A DNA stretch of 64,000 nt from Plantago ovata (lineage: Eukaryota > Streptophyta > Magnoliopsida > Lamiales > Plantaginaceae): assembly GCA_028274465.1 (NCBI GenBank), contig CM051455.1, forward strand, positions 111,474,261 to 111,538,260, written 5' to 3'. The stretch's first letter is position 1. Each line of letters begins with the position of its first letter. The position numbers and the translations under genes are program-made. This document shows positions 9,200 through 21,259 of this stretch, one piece after another. Under the pieces are notes generated by a model. It was not told the DNA's origin. It ran no database searches and was given only the letters and a program-made list of their open reading frames with translations.

Positions 9200-10518
9200 C
9201 TAATCATCGGGATGGTAATCCCCATAAAAGTCCCTCCACATGTCAGACAGGAGATCGTTGGACTGCTGTAGAGCCTCCTGTTGCTGCTCCCACCTTGGTT
9301 GCCTATCCTTTCGGCGATGCTCCTCGAATGTCTCCCAATCGCGGTTGCGCTGGGCAATGTGCCCGTCGAGGTCCTGTCGTAGTGCCGCGGTACTGGCATC
9401 AACTCTATCGAAACGATCATCGAGGTAGACCCGAAGTTCAGAGAAGTCAAATCCTCTAGATCCCTGTGGTGCTCGAGGCGGTGCATGCGGTGATCTATGG
9501 ACAAATGGGATGTCCGGGATAGGGGCTTGGCCATCATCCGCCTCCATAGCATCCTCATAATCATTCTCATTATCGGAATCGCTCGGTTGGAAGGGTGCTT
9601 CCACATCATCAGCGGCAGCTGTGGGGTTCTTCATCTGATACCTAGCAAGATGCACCTCAATAGTCGAGTGTGAAAGGGCAGTGACCTCGCAATCCCCCTC
9701 GTCAATGTCCTCGACTCCATGATATTTGTAGTAGGCAGTGATGAAGCTCGGAAAGATGGAGGGCTTCTTCTTCTTTTCCCAGTGGCGCTCATACTCTTCA
9801 TACATGATGTGCCCGATGTCGATCCGATGTCTGTCTATCAAGCAGTAGAGGAGCTCGGCGTAATTGGGCTGTATCCAAGTGTCATTCTTCCTAGTGATCA
9901 AGTTGAAGATGCAGAATTTCATCATCACCTTACCTCAATGCTAAGGTCGCTCTGACGGATCCGCGTAGGTTCTGCTCCGATTTCTGGATATCTGTATTCC
10001 CTGTTGCAAATCACGTCCGTAATATGTCTTCTTATCCCCCTAGAGGCCCTCGAATATAGGTAGGCATGGTTGCTCCCTGTGAACTCCTGTTGCCCAAAAT
10101 GGATTAATGAAGAAATTGACTCTGGTGTCCATGGTATTATCAGGCCTCGAACTAGTACCCCATTCTTCTCCTCGAGATCAGTGAATCCAGTGTAGAACTC
10201 TTCGAGGAGGCTCACGTCGTACCCCTTGAACCTGTTGGAACTATACCAAACCCAATTCCTTCTTGATGCCAATCGGGACAGCGTCCTATACCCCGCCGTT
10301 CCAGCTACTGCCTCCGGAATATCAATCCTCCTGTCTGGAATGATCGATCTTCCCCCTTCGGCCAGCTCCACTTCGAGCCTTTGTCGGACATCTATCGTAG
10401 CTAAAGACATCTCGTACATGTTGTGAGAAGGTTGGGAGCTTGATGCTACTCCCTTTCCCTTCTTGCTCGAGCCAGCTCTCCTCGATCCTCTTGGAGCCAT
10501 GATTCCTACAAACAGCAA
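9200..10518 (-). pseudogene. G0 ORF2, plant-transposon-protein-like, split by a frame change
   Basis: Two overlapping minus-strand frames (9925-10518, 197 codons; 9200-9928, 242 codons) together form one protein of about 430 aa. The N-terminus is basic (MAPRGSRR, then lysine- and serine-rich). The middle, from SLLEEFYTGF through RHITDVICNREY to PNYAELLYCLIDRH, resembles the 'putative plant transposon protein' domain found in ORF2 of Athila-type elements, sometimes called envelope-like. The C-terminus is acidic and then coiled-coil, rich in Q/R/E. I see no convincing signal peptide or transmembrane helix. The frame changes at 9925-9928, exactly at GAG-GTAAGG, which also looks like a splice donor. 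The function is unknown. G1 and G2 lack this ORF. Confidence 0.65.
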
Positions 10519-11601
10519 TTAGTATCTTGTATGACGCAAAACAGACTTATGCATATGTAAATGTATGAGCGAATCAAACGAGCAATATCTACAACAATCC
10601 AACTCCTAAAAAACCCAATATCTAGTCTAGCTACTTCATCATGCAACATATCAATGTAACTACTACAATCACATATCACATTATGCTCTTGCTAGTCATC
10701 AAATGCCTTGAATCACAAGGCTCAATTCATACCAAAAAATCCAACAACATAAATCCTCAACTCCATCAATCATGCATTCTACCATTACATCCATCATTAT
10801 CATATCAATAAACACATGTTTAAACATGGAATGATAGTAAAAGATACATTTCCTAACAAGATATATCATATAATAGCAAAACTCTCAAACCAACAAACCA
10901 AGCCTAATTGAACATGCAATTGATAATGAATAATGTTTCTAATCACATAAATCATCAACCCATACATCATACAAGCTTAATTGAAGCATAAATAACAAAA
11001 CCCCCAAATTTGAAAAATTAGGGTTCATGTGAGATTACCTCAAATCCGAAGATTAAATGAACTAGGAAGAAATTTGTTCGGATGAAAAGAAAGAGTATGT
11101 AACGGGCTTCGATTGAAGCTAAAGAACACAAATTTGGTAGAAATATGAAGAAGTTATGAAGGATTGAAGATAATTTGAAAATGCGGGAATTTTTGGAGTT
11201 TAGATGAAGAAGATGGAGAAAATGAGAGAAATTGGGGAAGAACCCCGATTTTTGTTCTCTGCAGGTCGTGGGGCGAGTCGCCCCGCACGTCGGGAGCGCG
11301 CGCCGTGCTCTGGATACGTGGGGCGATTCGCCCCCCACCTCCTGAGTTGGGGAGATGAACTTTTCGAAAAAATGCGGTTTTTAAGTCCCCGAAAACCATT
11401 TTTCTCACAAAACACTCAAAAAATCTCACTCAAACATAACATAAGCACATACGACACATAGACGAACAAATTCACATATGAAAAGCAAATTGTTCAAGAA
11501 TGAATGCATGCAATAAAGCGGTAAAGAAAGCGAAAAAAACTCCGGGTTGCCTCCCGGATAGCGCCATTGTTTAAAGTCTTTGGCTCGACTCCTGTTTGCG
11601 C
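10519..11601 (-). other. G0 spacer between protease and ORF2
   Basis: This is non-coding A/T-rich sequence apart from a GC-rich palindrome cluster at 11266-11345, with GGGGCGAGTCGCCCC and GGGGCGATTCGCCCC. The segment at 11535-11560 (GGAGGCAACCCGG on the minus strand) is conserved after the protease in G1 (39446) and G2 (49036). An autonomous Athila element would carry RT and integrase in this place. Confidence 0.65.
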
Positions 11602-13666
11602 CTAGCTCTTCTTTTTGAGGGTACTACACTTCCCCTTCATTGATCTTCTCCTCATGCCACGAACCTGTGAATAAGAATGAACATAGGCTGCAAGACCACA
11701 GTAGTGAGTAGTGTGAGAAGTATCAGGTGGATCAGGTGGATTAGATATGGCTCGCAACACATGTCGCTTGCCATCCACTTCAATAGTGCAAGTCCTTCGG
11801 TAGATGTCCATCACGGAGCATAGCTTAGTTAAGAGCGTTCGCCCCAAGAGAATGACATCCCCCGTCCCAGGTGTAGACGCCGGCATAACTACAAAATTGG
11901 TGTATATAGAAGCTTCACCAATCTTGACCAATACATTCTTCACAACGCCTTCGGGTCTCACAAAGGATCCATCCGCCAGTTGCACAATAGCCTTATGCTC
12001 AGATAGTTTTCCAAGGCTACTCTTCTCAAACACATTCAAAGGGAGCACATTAGAGTAGGATCCCGTGTTTAGTGTGGCACGGACATCTTCAAGCTCACCG
12101 ATCCCAACCTTAATATCGAAACTTTGAGGGAGTGGCTCGGGATCCTCTTGCTCCTCTTCACTCTCGTCAGAACTAAGGTCCTTCTCTTCTTCCATAGCCT
12201 GTGGAGGTTCTTCCTTCTTGCAACACTCGCACTTAGAAACCTTGTTGATGGTGATTTCAACAGGAAGAGCTCCCACCAAAGTAATAGACATCGACTTCTC
12301 AATGTTGCTAGGCAGCATGCCTTGTTCCCTACTTGCTCCTCGGTCGATCAACTCATGCATCTTTTGTTGGGCAAGCCTAGTGCTCTCTTCCAACATATCA
12401 AGTCTCGCTCTAGTCTTCTCAGAATCTTCTTCATAACGTTTGAGAAAACTTTGGGTGTGATCAACCATCTTTTGCAAGTTCTCCATCAGTTGAGCCGACT
12501 TCGACTTCGGTTGCTCTTTCGGAGCGGCGTTTTCGCAGTGGTCATTACCATAGTTAAGCCTACTACGGTCTTGGTTAGGGCCATAAGTTTGGCTAGCCGG
12601 TGCATATCCTTGATTGTTTCGGAACCCTCTTCTCCAAAATCCACCTCGAGGATTCCTCCCGTCTTGTCCGTAGCTAGCTTCTTGAGTACCAAACTCCGTA
12701 GCAAAGGCTTCCTCTTCGCCTCCTTGAGCACAGTTGCCATCATCATATGCAAGCTCCGATCTACACATATGATCCCCATGCCCATAGTTCTTGCATATTC
12801 GGCAAACTTCGTTCGAAACAGTTGTTCCAGTGGCGCTCTTGAGGACTTGCTTCAATTCGTTGGTAAAGCACTCGAATTGATCCCCATTCCCCCTATACAT
12901 AGGGGCTTCTTGAGTCGGTGGAGCTTCAGGTCCACGTCTCCTAACCATTGCCCTTGGGTCCTTGAACTGCGAACCCTTAGCAAGCCTTTCGAAAACTGCC
13001 CAGACGGTTTCTCTGTTCCCTCCCAAATATTGCCTCGGCATTGGAAATCCATCACTTGTTGGTTCTCGAAGGTTAGTCCATTGTCGAAGTGTTGGACTAG
13101 GTCAGAAAGCTCAAAACCATGGTGAGGGCACTTGTTCGTGAGATCTTGGAATCTCTCAAATGCGGTGTAGATGGTCTCATCATAGTGCTGCTTGAATCCA
13201 GTGATATGCGCCTTTAGCGCGGTAGTCAAGGTGTGAGGGAAGTATTTTTCCATGAAAGCTGAAAAAACCTTCTCCCAAGTGTCCTGCGAGCTTGCTGGTA
13301 GAGAACTCAACCATGACTTGGCTTTGTCGCCAAGCCCCATAGCAAAAACCTTCATCCTCAACTCATCCGTTGTTATTTCAGCTCCGGGTCGTGGGAGTTG
13401 GTTGACGAAATCATCGATATCGTGCAAGTACCCCATCACATCTTCCCTTGATAAGCCATAGAACCTCGGAAGTTGTTGTAATGCGTGGTTCTTGATTTCC
13501 AGATCTCCAGTTGCAGACGAAAGAACAATCGCCGGTCCCCTCATACGATCCTTGGAGGGTTGAACCCATGCTTTCAATGGTCTAGCTTCTGTCATTCCGT
13601 CAATTTCCTTGAAAAGACTGTGTAGAGATTCAGATAAATCGGTATCCTCTATTTCCTCTAGCTCAC
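11602..13666 (-). pseudogene. gag: G0 gag-protease, frameshifted
   Basis: Two minus-strand frames overlap: 12852-13595 (gag capsid part, LPRFYGLSREDVMGYLHDID and a retrotransposon-gag core ending near NIWE) and 11602-13041 (end of capsid, zinc knuckle CRICKNYGHGDHMC, coiled coil, retropepsin-like protease). An indel near 13010-13040 separates them. The protease signature reads NTGS in place of the catalytic DTGS near 12068, followed by the conserved LLGRTLLTK region, so the active-site aspartate is lost. The N-terminal end continues at 15754-15870 beyond the solo LTR. The protein would form particles and mature them, but this copy is dead. Confidence 0.85.
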
Positions 13667-15753
13667 TGATAGTGTGTATGTCCTAGAGACAGTCCATACT
13701 AAGGGCATGGTTCCCTTGTAGAGGACATATATGTACTATTACACAGGTCAACGTAATATAATATATGTTTGTTGCATTTTACTATTGAGTATCGCTTTCA
13801 TATTTATATTACACCAGGCTGCAGCATGTCATATCTTTATTACTGTCTGTATTGATATTAAACATGTCCTCTCGGATAGATGACCGATCACACAGTTAGT
13901 GGGAGCTATGTGAGTTATCATCTATCCCAAACCCTCCCTAGTCGTGGTACATCTCGGATGTGGGGGTCTGAATGAACCTGACAAGACTAGTATGCGTGGA
14001 GGTTATACTTGTTGGAGCAAGTGTGAGCCGATCCCACGGCCACGGAACGGATTATTGGACAATCAAGGAACGTTCCCATAACTGCGCATAGTTGTTCGAA
14101 GAAGCTTTATCGAACAATGGAAGTACCCACCGGACACTCCCATCGATGTATACTCTACACCGACGTGTCTATGGGAACCGGTGAGTTGTCGAAGTGATGC
14201 CATTCGTCCTTTGCACTTACAGGACTTTATCATCACATTTGTTGCCCCATATCCTTGGTGGACCCGTCGATGTCAGCTCTGAATAAGCAGCTGACCTAAG
14301 ACACGATCCAGGATTATGGTTGAATACAAATGGGGGTGATAAGTGATTCTGTGAAGGATTCATCTCTCAAGTGTTGCACAGGAGAGCACTGCTCATAGTC
14401 TGCATAGTTGTGTTGGTAAAGTCACTGGCCAGTTCAAATGATATATTATGATGGTCATAAGTATATCTTAACCAAGCAACTCCCTGAGACGCCCGTGGAT
14501 GTATTAGTGGGATAGACACTTCATCGATCCTAGATACATTCGAGCAAGTCAGATGAAGGGACGTTACCATCGCCGCGTTGAGCGCAACAGGCTTCACAAC
14601 GAAAGGGTTAGCTTTGAGAAACCTCTCAAATGTCCTTACGTATTAATATTGCAAATGGAACCGTCTAGGAATTCCATGTTGCCTAGTCTAGGACTTGCTT
14701 AATATGGTGAGGCCCTATGGGTCACACTATGTGGTGATTCAGTCTATCAGAATATCCTTGAAGATGGAATCGCATTAAATTTGGAATTAATTGTGATTGA
14801 TGGATTATAATTGATTTTGAATTAATTATAATATTTGGTGGCTCAATTAATGATTTGGAATTATTAATTGAATTGGCTAATTAATTGTATTTTATGTAAA
14901 TACAATTAAAGATTATATTTTAGAAATATAATGGAGGTTCGATTAGAAAGGATATGTTAATTTAGAATTAACATATGCACTTGGGCAAATTCTACTTGGA
15001 GTTTGGATTGCCTTAGAAATATAAGTGGGTCCCAAAATTGGAACCCACGTCCCGTAGGACAAGGCGCGCGCACGCGCGTGGCTGGGTAGGGGAAGGAGTT
15101 CGACTCCTTCCTCTATTAGAAGTCCAAGGGATAAGTTAGATTTTCCTGATTGAGTTTTAATTTGATTGGGAATGAATCTAGACTTGATATTGGTTTCCTT
15201 GTGCGATAAGAATTAGATTCTTATTCCTTTACGAAGTCTAATTGCTTATGCTTTAGGCTTCTATAGACTACTATATATAGTAGACTATTAGAGAGAGTTT
15301 TACACACAATTTCAGACTTTGACAGTCATTCTACCCAGTTTTCTTAGAGAGAAAATGAAAACTCTCCCCTCCCCTCTTAGCCTCACGCGCGCGCACCACC
15401 ACCGGAGGGAATTGCCGCCCCGTCTTCTTGGTCACATAAAGAATATCCTAACATTCTTCTGATAGGTTGTTCATCCGTGGATACCAAGGTTGAGGTTCTA
15501 GGAGCTGGAAACTAACTCTTATTGTCTTGCAGATATAAGGAGCATTGTAGATATCTTCGACTTCGACGAAGGAGAAGATACACCGGATTATTACGAAGAC
15601 TCGGAAGCTGCTTTGGAAGTAAGGTTAGTCTTCTAATTGACGTGTTTATATATATATATACGACATATGCATAATCAATTAACCTGTATGTTAAGAAAAT
15701 TTTTAAAATTCCGCTGCGTACCCTAGGGGTAACTTTGACCATATTTTCTTACA
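13667..15753 (+). mobile_element. Solo LTR (2087 bp) of an unrelated LTR element
   Basis: It is bounded by TGATAGTGTGT and TATTTTCTTACA and flanked by a perfect 5-bp duplication CTCAC (13662-13666 and 15754-15758). Removing it leaves a continuous gag sequence like that at 46285. It contains no gag or pol motifs and no internal LTR-LTR repeat, so it is best read as a solo LTR left by recombination. Orientation is + from a TATA box at 15272-15279 inside the perfect 16-bp palindrome CTACTATATATAGTAG. An exon-like segment (15533-15618) flanked by TTGCAG and GTAAGG lies near the 3' end. I did not recognise the family. Confidence 0.8.
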
Positions 15754-15870
15754 CTCACACCTTTGAAGTAGTCGCCTTCTTTGGTTGTCGACTCTGTCGA
15801 TCTCAGCAATTGAATCAGCAAGCGGTGTTCCTCTAGATCGTGTATATGGCAGACACTATCTGTAACAAAC
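15754..15870 (-). pseudogene. gag: G0 gag, N-terminal remnant beyond the solo LTR
   Basis: On the minus strand this matches the first codons of G2 gag (46197 onward), including the segment around ADSIAEIDRV. The start codon is changed from ATG to CTG (near 15850), so initiation at the usual site is lost. Confidence 0.65.
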
Positions 15871-15978
15871 TAGCAAAGAAGTATCAGAGAGAGAGATTAA
15901 AAAGGAAAACTAAATCTACTAGATCTAGGAATTGAATGCTGAAAATATAAACAAATTAAACAGAAAAAAGGAGTATAG

Positions 15979-15996
15979 TCCCCGGCAGCGGCGCCA
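15979..15996 (-). promoter_or_regulatory. Primer binding site of G0
   Basis: The minus strand reads TGGCGCCGCTGCCGGGGA, one base different from the Asp-tRNA-complementary site of G1 and G2 (GTTGCC). Confidence 0.85.
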
Positions 15997-15999
15997 ATT

Positions 16000-17232
16000 T
16001 GATGAACGCGTGGATGTCGGGTCCAACGTATCAAATAAATTTGTTATTTAGCCAAAGGCAATTCACAACTACAATGAAAACCGTAGTGTAGCAGTAGAAT
16101 AACCTCGAGTGTTGATCTCTAAGGACTATAACTAGCTTTATCTAATCTAATTTAGAATATAAAACAGCAGACGGTTTAGCAAAGGTTTTTCTTAACAGAT
16201 AATGGAGATTGGTGATAGTATGGTCCTTCAAAGCATAACGGGTTAATAATCATGCATAAATTCCTCGGTTTTGCATGGAGATCCTTGATCAATGAATTGT
16301 CCTGCTGTAATTATCAAACACTACGAAGATATAGATTTAGATAGGTCGAAGACCAATGAATAGTCCAGTTGTGTGCAATAATTAATCAACAATACGAAGA
16401 TAGAGATTTAGATAGATCAAAGAAATAAAGCAATAACACGGAGTATAATGCGCGATATATCCATTAGCATAATTATCAACCCTTCGCTAAGAATTCACAT
16501 ACTATCACCAACGAGAAGTTTAGCTACTCATAGGTGTCATGCAATCAACAGAAATCATAGAAGAAAACATGTTGAAAGGTATATAAAAATAAGTAGAAAA
16601 ACTGTAAGATACAATGTTACCGAAGGTTGTCAGTCTCCGAAGAATCGCGATCTTACAAGCTCAAAAATGCTATGAAAAAGTATCTCCTAAGCTATGAACC
16701 CCCAGAACAGGCTCTGGGAAATTCCTACCTAAAAATACAGAGAAAGGTGAGAGAAAAGGTCTGGAAAAGTATGAAAATCGGAGAAAAATTGAGCAACTAT
16801 ATATAGGCCTCGAAATAGTGTGGGAAGAAGGGCCCCACACACCGGGCGAGTAGCCAGGTGTGGGGCGATTCGCCCGGGAGTAAATTTTGGGAAATTACGC
16901 ATTTTCGACGCGTTTTTAGATTTCTTCCCCTTTTCGGACTCGGTTTCTGACTTCTAGTGGCCTTATAACCTCCAGATTCGACCTCTAGACTTCAAATCCT
17001 ATTCGGAAACCTTCAGATACTCCAATTAGGCTTCTAGAACACCAATTCCTTGTCAACTTCAATATAATTGCCCGGAAATCCTCGTTTTTCAAACAAAACC
17101 TGTAAAATAAAAACTAAAGGGAAACGTGACACTATTCTAATAAAATGCACGAAAATATAGCTATATGAACATAGAGGATAGCTAAAATAGGTGAAAAAGA
17201 CTTAAATTAAAGTGTAAAATACACATTCATCA
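16000..17232 (-). repeat. 5' LTR of G0
   Basis: On the + strand it runs from TGATGAACGCG to ATTCATCA (1233 bp). The minus-strand TATA box is at 16798-16805. It is close in sequence to 6445-7698 but has fewer GC-rich palindromes (16820-16880), a difference in copy number of that motif. Confidence 0.9.
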
Positions 17233-19362
17233 ACTACAAAACCTTTACCGTACCGTCAACTACAAAACCTTTACAACTCTTGCACATGGACTTGTTTGAA
17301 TCTTCTTCAACAAGCTATGCTGGTAAGAAGTATGGTCTGGTGGTGGTAGATGACTATTGAAGATTCACTTGGGTAGTATTTATCAAGCACAAATCTGAAA
17401 CAAGGACTGAAATACCTAACTTGTTGAATGAGCTTGAAGTCTTGAAAAATGACAAGGTAAAAGTCATAAGAACAGACCATGGTACTGAGTTTGTAAACCA
17501 GTACATAACTGAGTATTGCACTTCAAAAGGCATACAACATCAGTTATCCTCAGTAAGGACACCACAACAAAACGGTGTTGCTGACCGGAAGAATCGTACC
17601 CTAAAAGAAGCCGCAAGAACAATGCTTGCTGACATTGAAATAAGTGAGGCTTAATGGGTTGAAGCGATTAATACCGCCTGTTACACTCAAAACAGATGTT
17701 TCATTACTAAGGAGTACAACAAAACTCCATATGAGTTTTTCGTTGGTAGACCTCTTAATATCACTCATCTAAGAGTATTTGGTTGTAAGTGTTTCGTTCT
17801 TAATAACGGTCGAGAATATCTAGGAACATTTCAACCAAAGGCAGACGAAGCGATATTTCTTGGTTAGTCCTTGCATAGTAAAGCTTATAGAGTGTACAAC
17901 AAAAAGGCACAAAAGATCGAAGAATCAGTGCATGTTGTATTCTACGAAAAGACACAAGGAGTGCCTGCTGAAGAAGAAATATCAGAACGTATGAAAAAGC
18001 TGATCATACATGAGCAAAGAACTGAATCTAATGCTAGGCAAATCAAGTCAATTGAACTAAATGATGATTCTGACAATGACTCGCCTCCCCCAAGTCATGA
18101 CAAGATAAATGTAGTCCACGACAAAGAATTTCCAGCACAAGACGCAGTTGCTCCAGAAGTTGCTGAAATAACGCAACCTCCCGTGCCTGCTGATGAGTTA
18201 CCACAATCTAGCAAGCAGTTGCTGATGAACCAATCTCAGCAGAGACACAAAATCCCAGTAGTACTGAACAAGTACATGCTGAAGAGTCACATGCTGATGA
18301 GCAAACATATCCAGATCCAACGAGCAGAAAACCTGTTAATAAATGGATTAGAGATCATCCCTCTATGGATATGATTGGTGATATTGATAAACGCCAAGTG
18401 ACTAGATCCAAAGTTTGTGCTACTCATGGACTTGCTGAAGAAGCAACTGTCGTAGAAGTAGAATCATTGTTCTCTTGCTTTGTTTCAGAAATTGAACCTA
18501 AAACCATAGAAGAAGCTTTAAAGCATTCTGAATGGATCAAGGCAATGCAAGAAGAACTGGATCAATTTGAAAGAAACAAAGTCTGGAAACTTGTACCACT
18601 TGCTGAAGGCAAGAAAGCTATTGGTACAAAGTGGGTGTTCAGAAACAAGCTGAGTGAGTCTTGTGAAGTAACAAGGAACAAAGCATGTTTAGTTGCTCAA
18701 GGTTACTGTCAGACTGAAGGATTGGATTATGATGAGTCTTATGCACCAGTTGCAAGATTGGATGCAATCAGGCTTTTCTTGGCCTTTGCTATTCACAATG
18801 ACTTCATTGTTTACCAAATGGATGTTAAAAGTGCATTCTTGAATGGTGAACTTGCTGAAGAAGTCTACTTAGAACAACCCCCTGGCTTTGAACTTCCCTC
18901 AGAAACCAAGATGGTATACAAGCTTCAGAAAGCTGTATATGGTCTAAAGCAAACACCAAGAGCTTGGTATGATACCTTGGCTAAGTTCTTGCTGGATAAT
19001 GGTTTCAAGAAAGGTGAAGTTGATAAAACCTTGTTTACCATGAACCATGATGGTAAAATACTCTTAGTTCAAATTTATGTGGATGACATAATTTTTGGAT
19101 CTAAGGACAAGCAACTTTGTGATGATTTTGCCAAACTCATGACAAACAAATTTGAAATGAGTATGATGGGACAATTGAATTATTTCCTAGGATTGCAAGT
19201 CAAACAACTCAAAGATGGAATATTCATAAATCAAGCAAAGTATGCAAAAGAAATGCTCATAAAGTTTAGGATCAAAGAGGAAGAGAAACCTGAAAAGATC
19301 CCTATGAGTGTTGGTACCAAATTGGGCTATACTAAAGAAGATAAAAGTATTGAAGAACACAA
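17233..19362 (+). pseudogene. pol: Copia A pol: integrase core and reverse transcriptase, broken
   Basis: It resumes in the integrase at [10 protein letters not shown] and runs through the TDHGTEF motif. The catalytic glutamate is lost (VADRKNRTL where relatives have VAERKNRTL). The integrase C-terminus and the RT follow, with [22 protein letters not shown] and YVDD (19076-19087). In-frame stops occur at 17358, 17652 and 17865, and a deletion near 18210 shifts the frame before RT. It is cut by the reverse LTR of element C at 19363, before RNase H. Just inside the left end an 18-bp sequence, CAACTACAAAACCTTTAC, occurs twice (17231-17248 and 17257-17274). Confidence 0.88.
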
Positions 19363-20997
19363 TGTTGATCCCTTTAAACAACAAGAAAAGACTAGGGGGG
19401 GGGGGTGAATAGTCTTTTCAAACTTTCGTCGTTTAAAAACTTTCTCAGCAAGTACTTATTACTTTTCAGTAATGAGGTTGCTGATACTTAACTTTCTCAG
19501 CAAGCGTAAGTTACTTTTCAGTAGCTTGGTTTGCTGATACTTAAAATCAGAGAGCGGAAGTCTTTGAAACAATAAGTGCTCTTTCAGCAAGTAAAGAGTT
19601 TTCAGCAAGTGAAGTGAGTGACTGTGTACAAACAGATATAATTTGCTGAAAGCTAAATGCAGTAAGTAAATCACACAAACGCTTTTATAGTGGTATCTGA
19701 GAGTGGCGTAATCTCTCAACTAATCCACTTTGTCCTTTCTAGGACTGAATCCACTAAGATATGATTGAGGTTCCTTACAATCTCCTATCTAAAGCGATTC
19801 AACAGAAACCAAAGCACACTTGCTTTGTCTCCAACCTAAACTAGAGAACTCAACCTTGTTCTCCACCAAACTTGGTACTTTTAATCAGCAAAACTATGCT
19901 CGATTAAGTTCCCCCTGAATATCACGCCTGAAAGGGTGTATTTTCAGTTAGAGAGTTTTGGGGTGAGATGACTTAATTATAACTTATTCAGTTACAACAA
20001 GTAATCTAAGAAACACAACTTGGAATACTTTGCAGTAAACAAGTTTGATTATTTCTGGTGTCAAGACTTGTTTTTGTTCGAAAGAAATAACACTTAACTA
20101 ATTTCTTAGCCAAGTTTGTTCTACTTCTTCACAAGTAGCTTTTTCAAGCTTTAAGTCTTGGAACGGATCAATGGCAATAAGGGTGATTGAAGGTTTGTGA
20201 GTTTTTAAGCACAAGTGAGAGTTTGATCACGTTGTTGACACACTTCAACTCTTTGCCGGATGACCTCTATTTATAGCGCAATTAAGGAGCCGTTTGAATT
20301 TCAAATCCTAAGGCTTTTGTTCCTTAACATGTCACTATCTTGCTTTTGTACTTTCAGCAGCGACTTTGTTTGTCTTCTAGTCTTCATGTCCTTTGCGTGT
20401 AAGCTTTGCATTAAATGCACATTTGAATAGAATTCAAACAGTAACTTTGGAGCGCAAAATCTCGTACATTCAGCAAGAGGTCACATATGTTTATCAGCAA
20501 GTGTTCAGTCTCAGTTTCAGCAAGCACAACCTACTCTGTCTTTCATATTTTCACTTATGCAATGCTGTTTATGAACATTCCACTTTCTGAGTAAACACGT
20601 GCCTTACCAGTCTTCAGCAATCTTCAAGTCTTCAAGTCTTCAAATCTTCAGATCTTCAAAAGTCTTCAAGATTCTGACTGGTTTCTTATTTGCTTCAATA
20701 ATTTGTTTGTAATAAACAAAATATATCTTCAGCAAATGCTTCAATAGGTCATTTTCTTTTCAGAAAATAAGATTCATTAAAGCTAAGCATCAATAAGATA
20801 TTTTCTTTTCAGAAAATAAAATACATCATACGCAAAAGAAATAACTTATCTAATACCTAACTAAGTCATCAGCAAACGTTCCTCTTTTACAATGTCCTTA
20901 AAATTCTAAATTCCTATGGACCTTAAGAGTACTAGTTACTGGACTGTTCTTAATTTAGCATGGTTAATTGCTCATCAAAATTACAAGTTTCCTAACA
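19363..20997 (-). repeat. 3' LTR of Copia C
   Basis: On the + strand it runs from TGTTGATCCCTTT to GTTTCCTAACA (1635 bp). The minus-strand TATA box is at 20268-20275. The poly-G run at 19395-19404 is the poly-C tract of the family read in reverse. Confidence 0.92.
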
Positions 20998-21012
20998 AAT
21001 TTCCCCCTTTTT
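20998..21012 (-). promoter_or_regulatory. Polypurine tract of Copia C
   Basis: The minus strand reads AAAAAGGGGGAAATT directly before the 3' LTR, identical to the PPT of D at 33148-33162. Confidence 0.85.
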
Positions 21013-21259
21013 GATGTTAGCAATCCATTGTTAAATTAATTGTTACCCTTTTTAGAGGTTTCTGATGTTGAATAAATCAGATGATTAATGCAAGCATACT
21101 TGAATAAATAAACTGTAAGCATAAGTAAGTTGCATAATCAAAAACCAATAAGAGTAAAAAAGAATTCATTGCTAAAAGTTATCAATCAAGAGTTTACAAG
21201 AAAGCATAGATAACAAGAAATCAGCAAACAAAAACTTTAACAAAAACTATTGCAGGGAC

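Larger units (their letters stand above)
6445..17232 (-). mobile_element. G0, reverse Athila-like non-autonomous gypsy element
   Basis: The reverse LTRs lie at 6445-7698 (3') and 16000-17232 (5'), with a primer site at 15979-15996 and a PPT at 7699-7713, all on the minus strand. Read in its own direction the order is LTR, primer site, gag (interrupted by a solo LTR), protease, a long non-coding spacer, ORF2, 3' non-coding region and LTR. No reverse transcriptase, RNase H or integrase is present. No target duplication is visible (ACGAT on the left, ACTAC on the right), and Copia A lost sequence at this site, so the insertion was followed or accompanied by rearrangement. Confidence 0.88.

Noticed and set aside
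12124..13125. 333-codon + strand open frame
   Set aside because: It is the exact antisense of G0 gag-protease, has no recognisable domain, and relatives have no conserved frame there.
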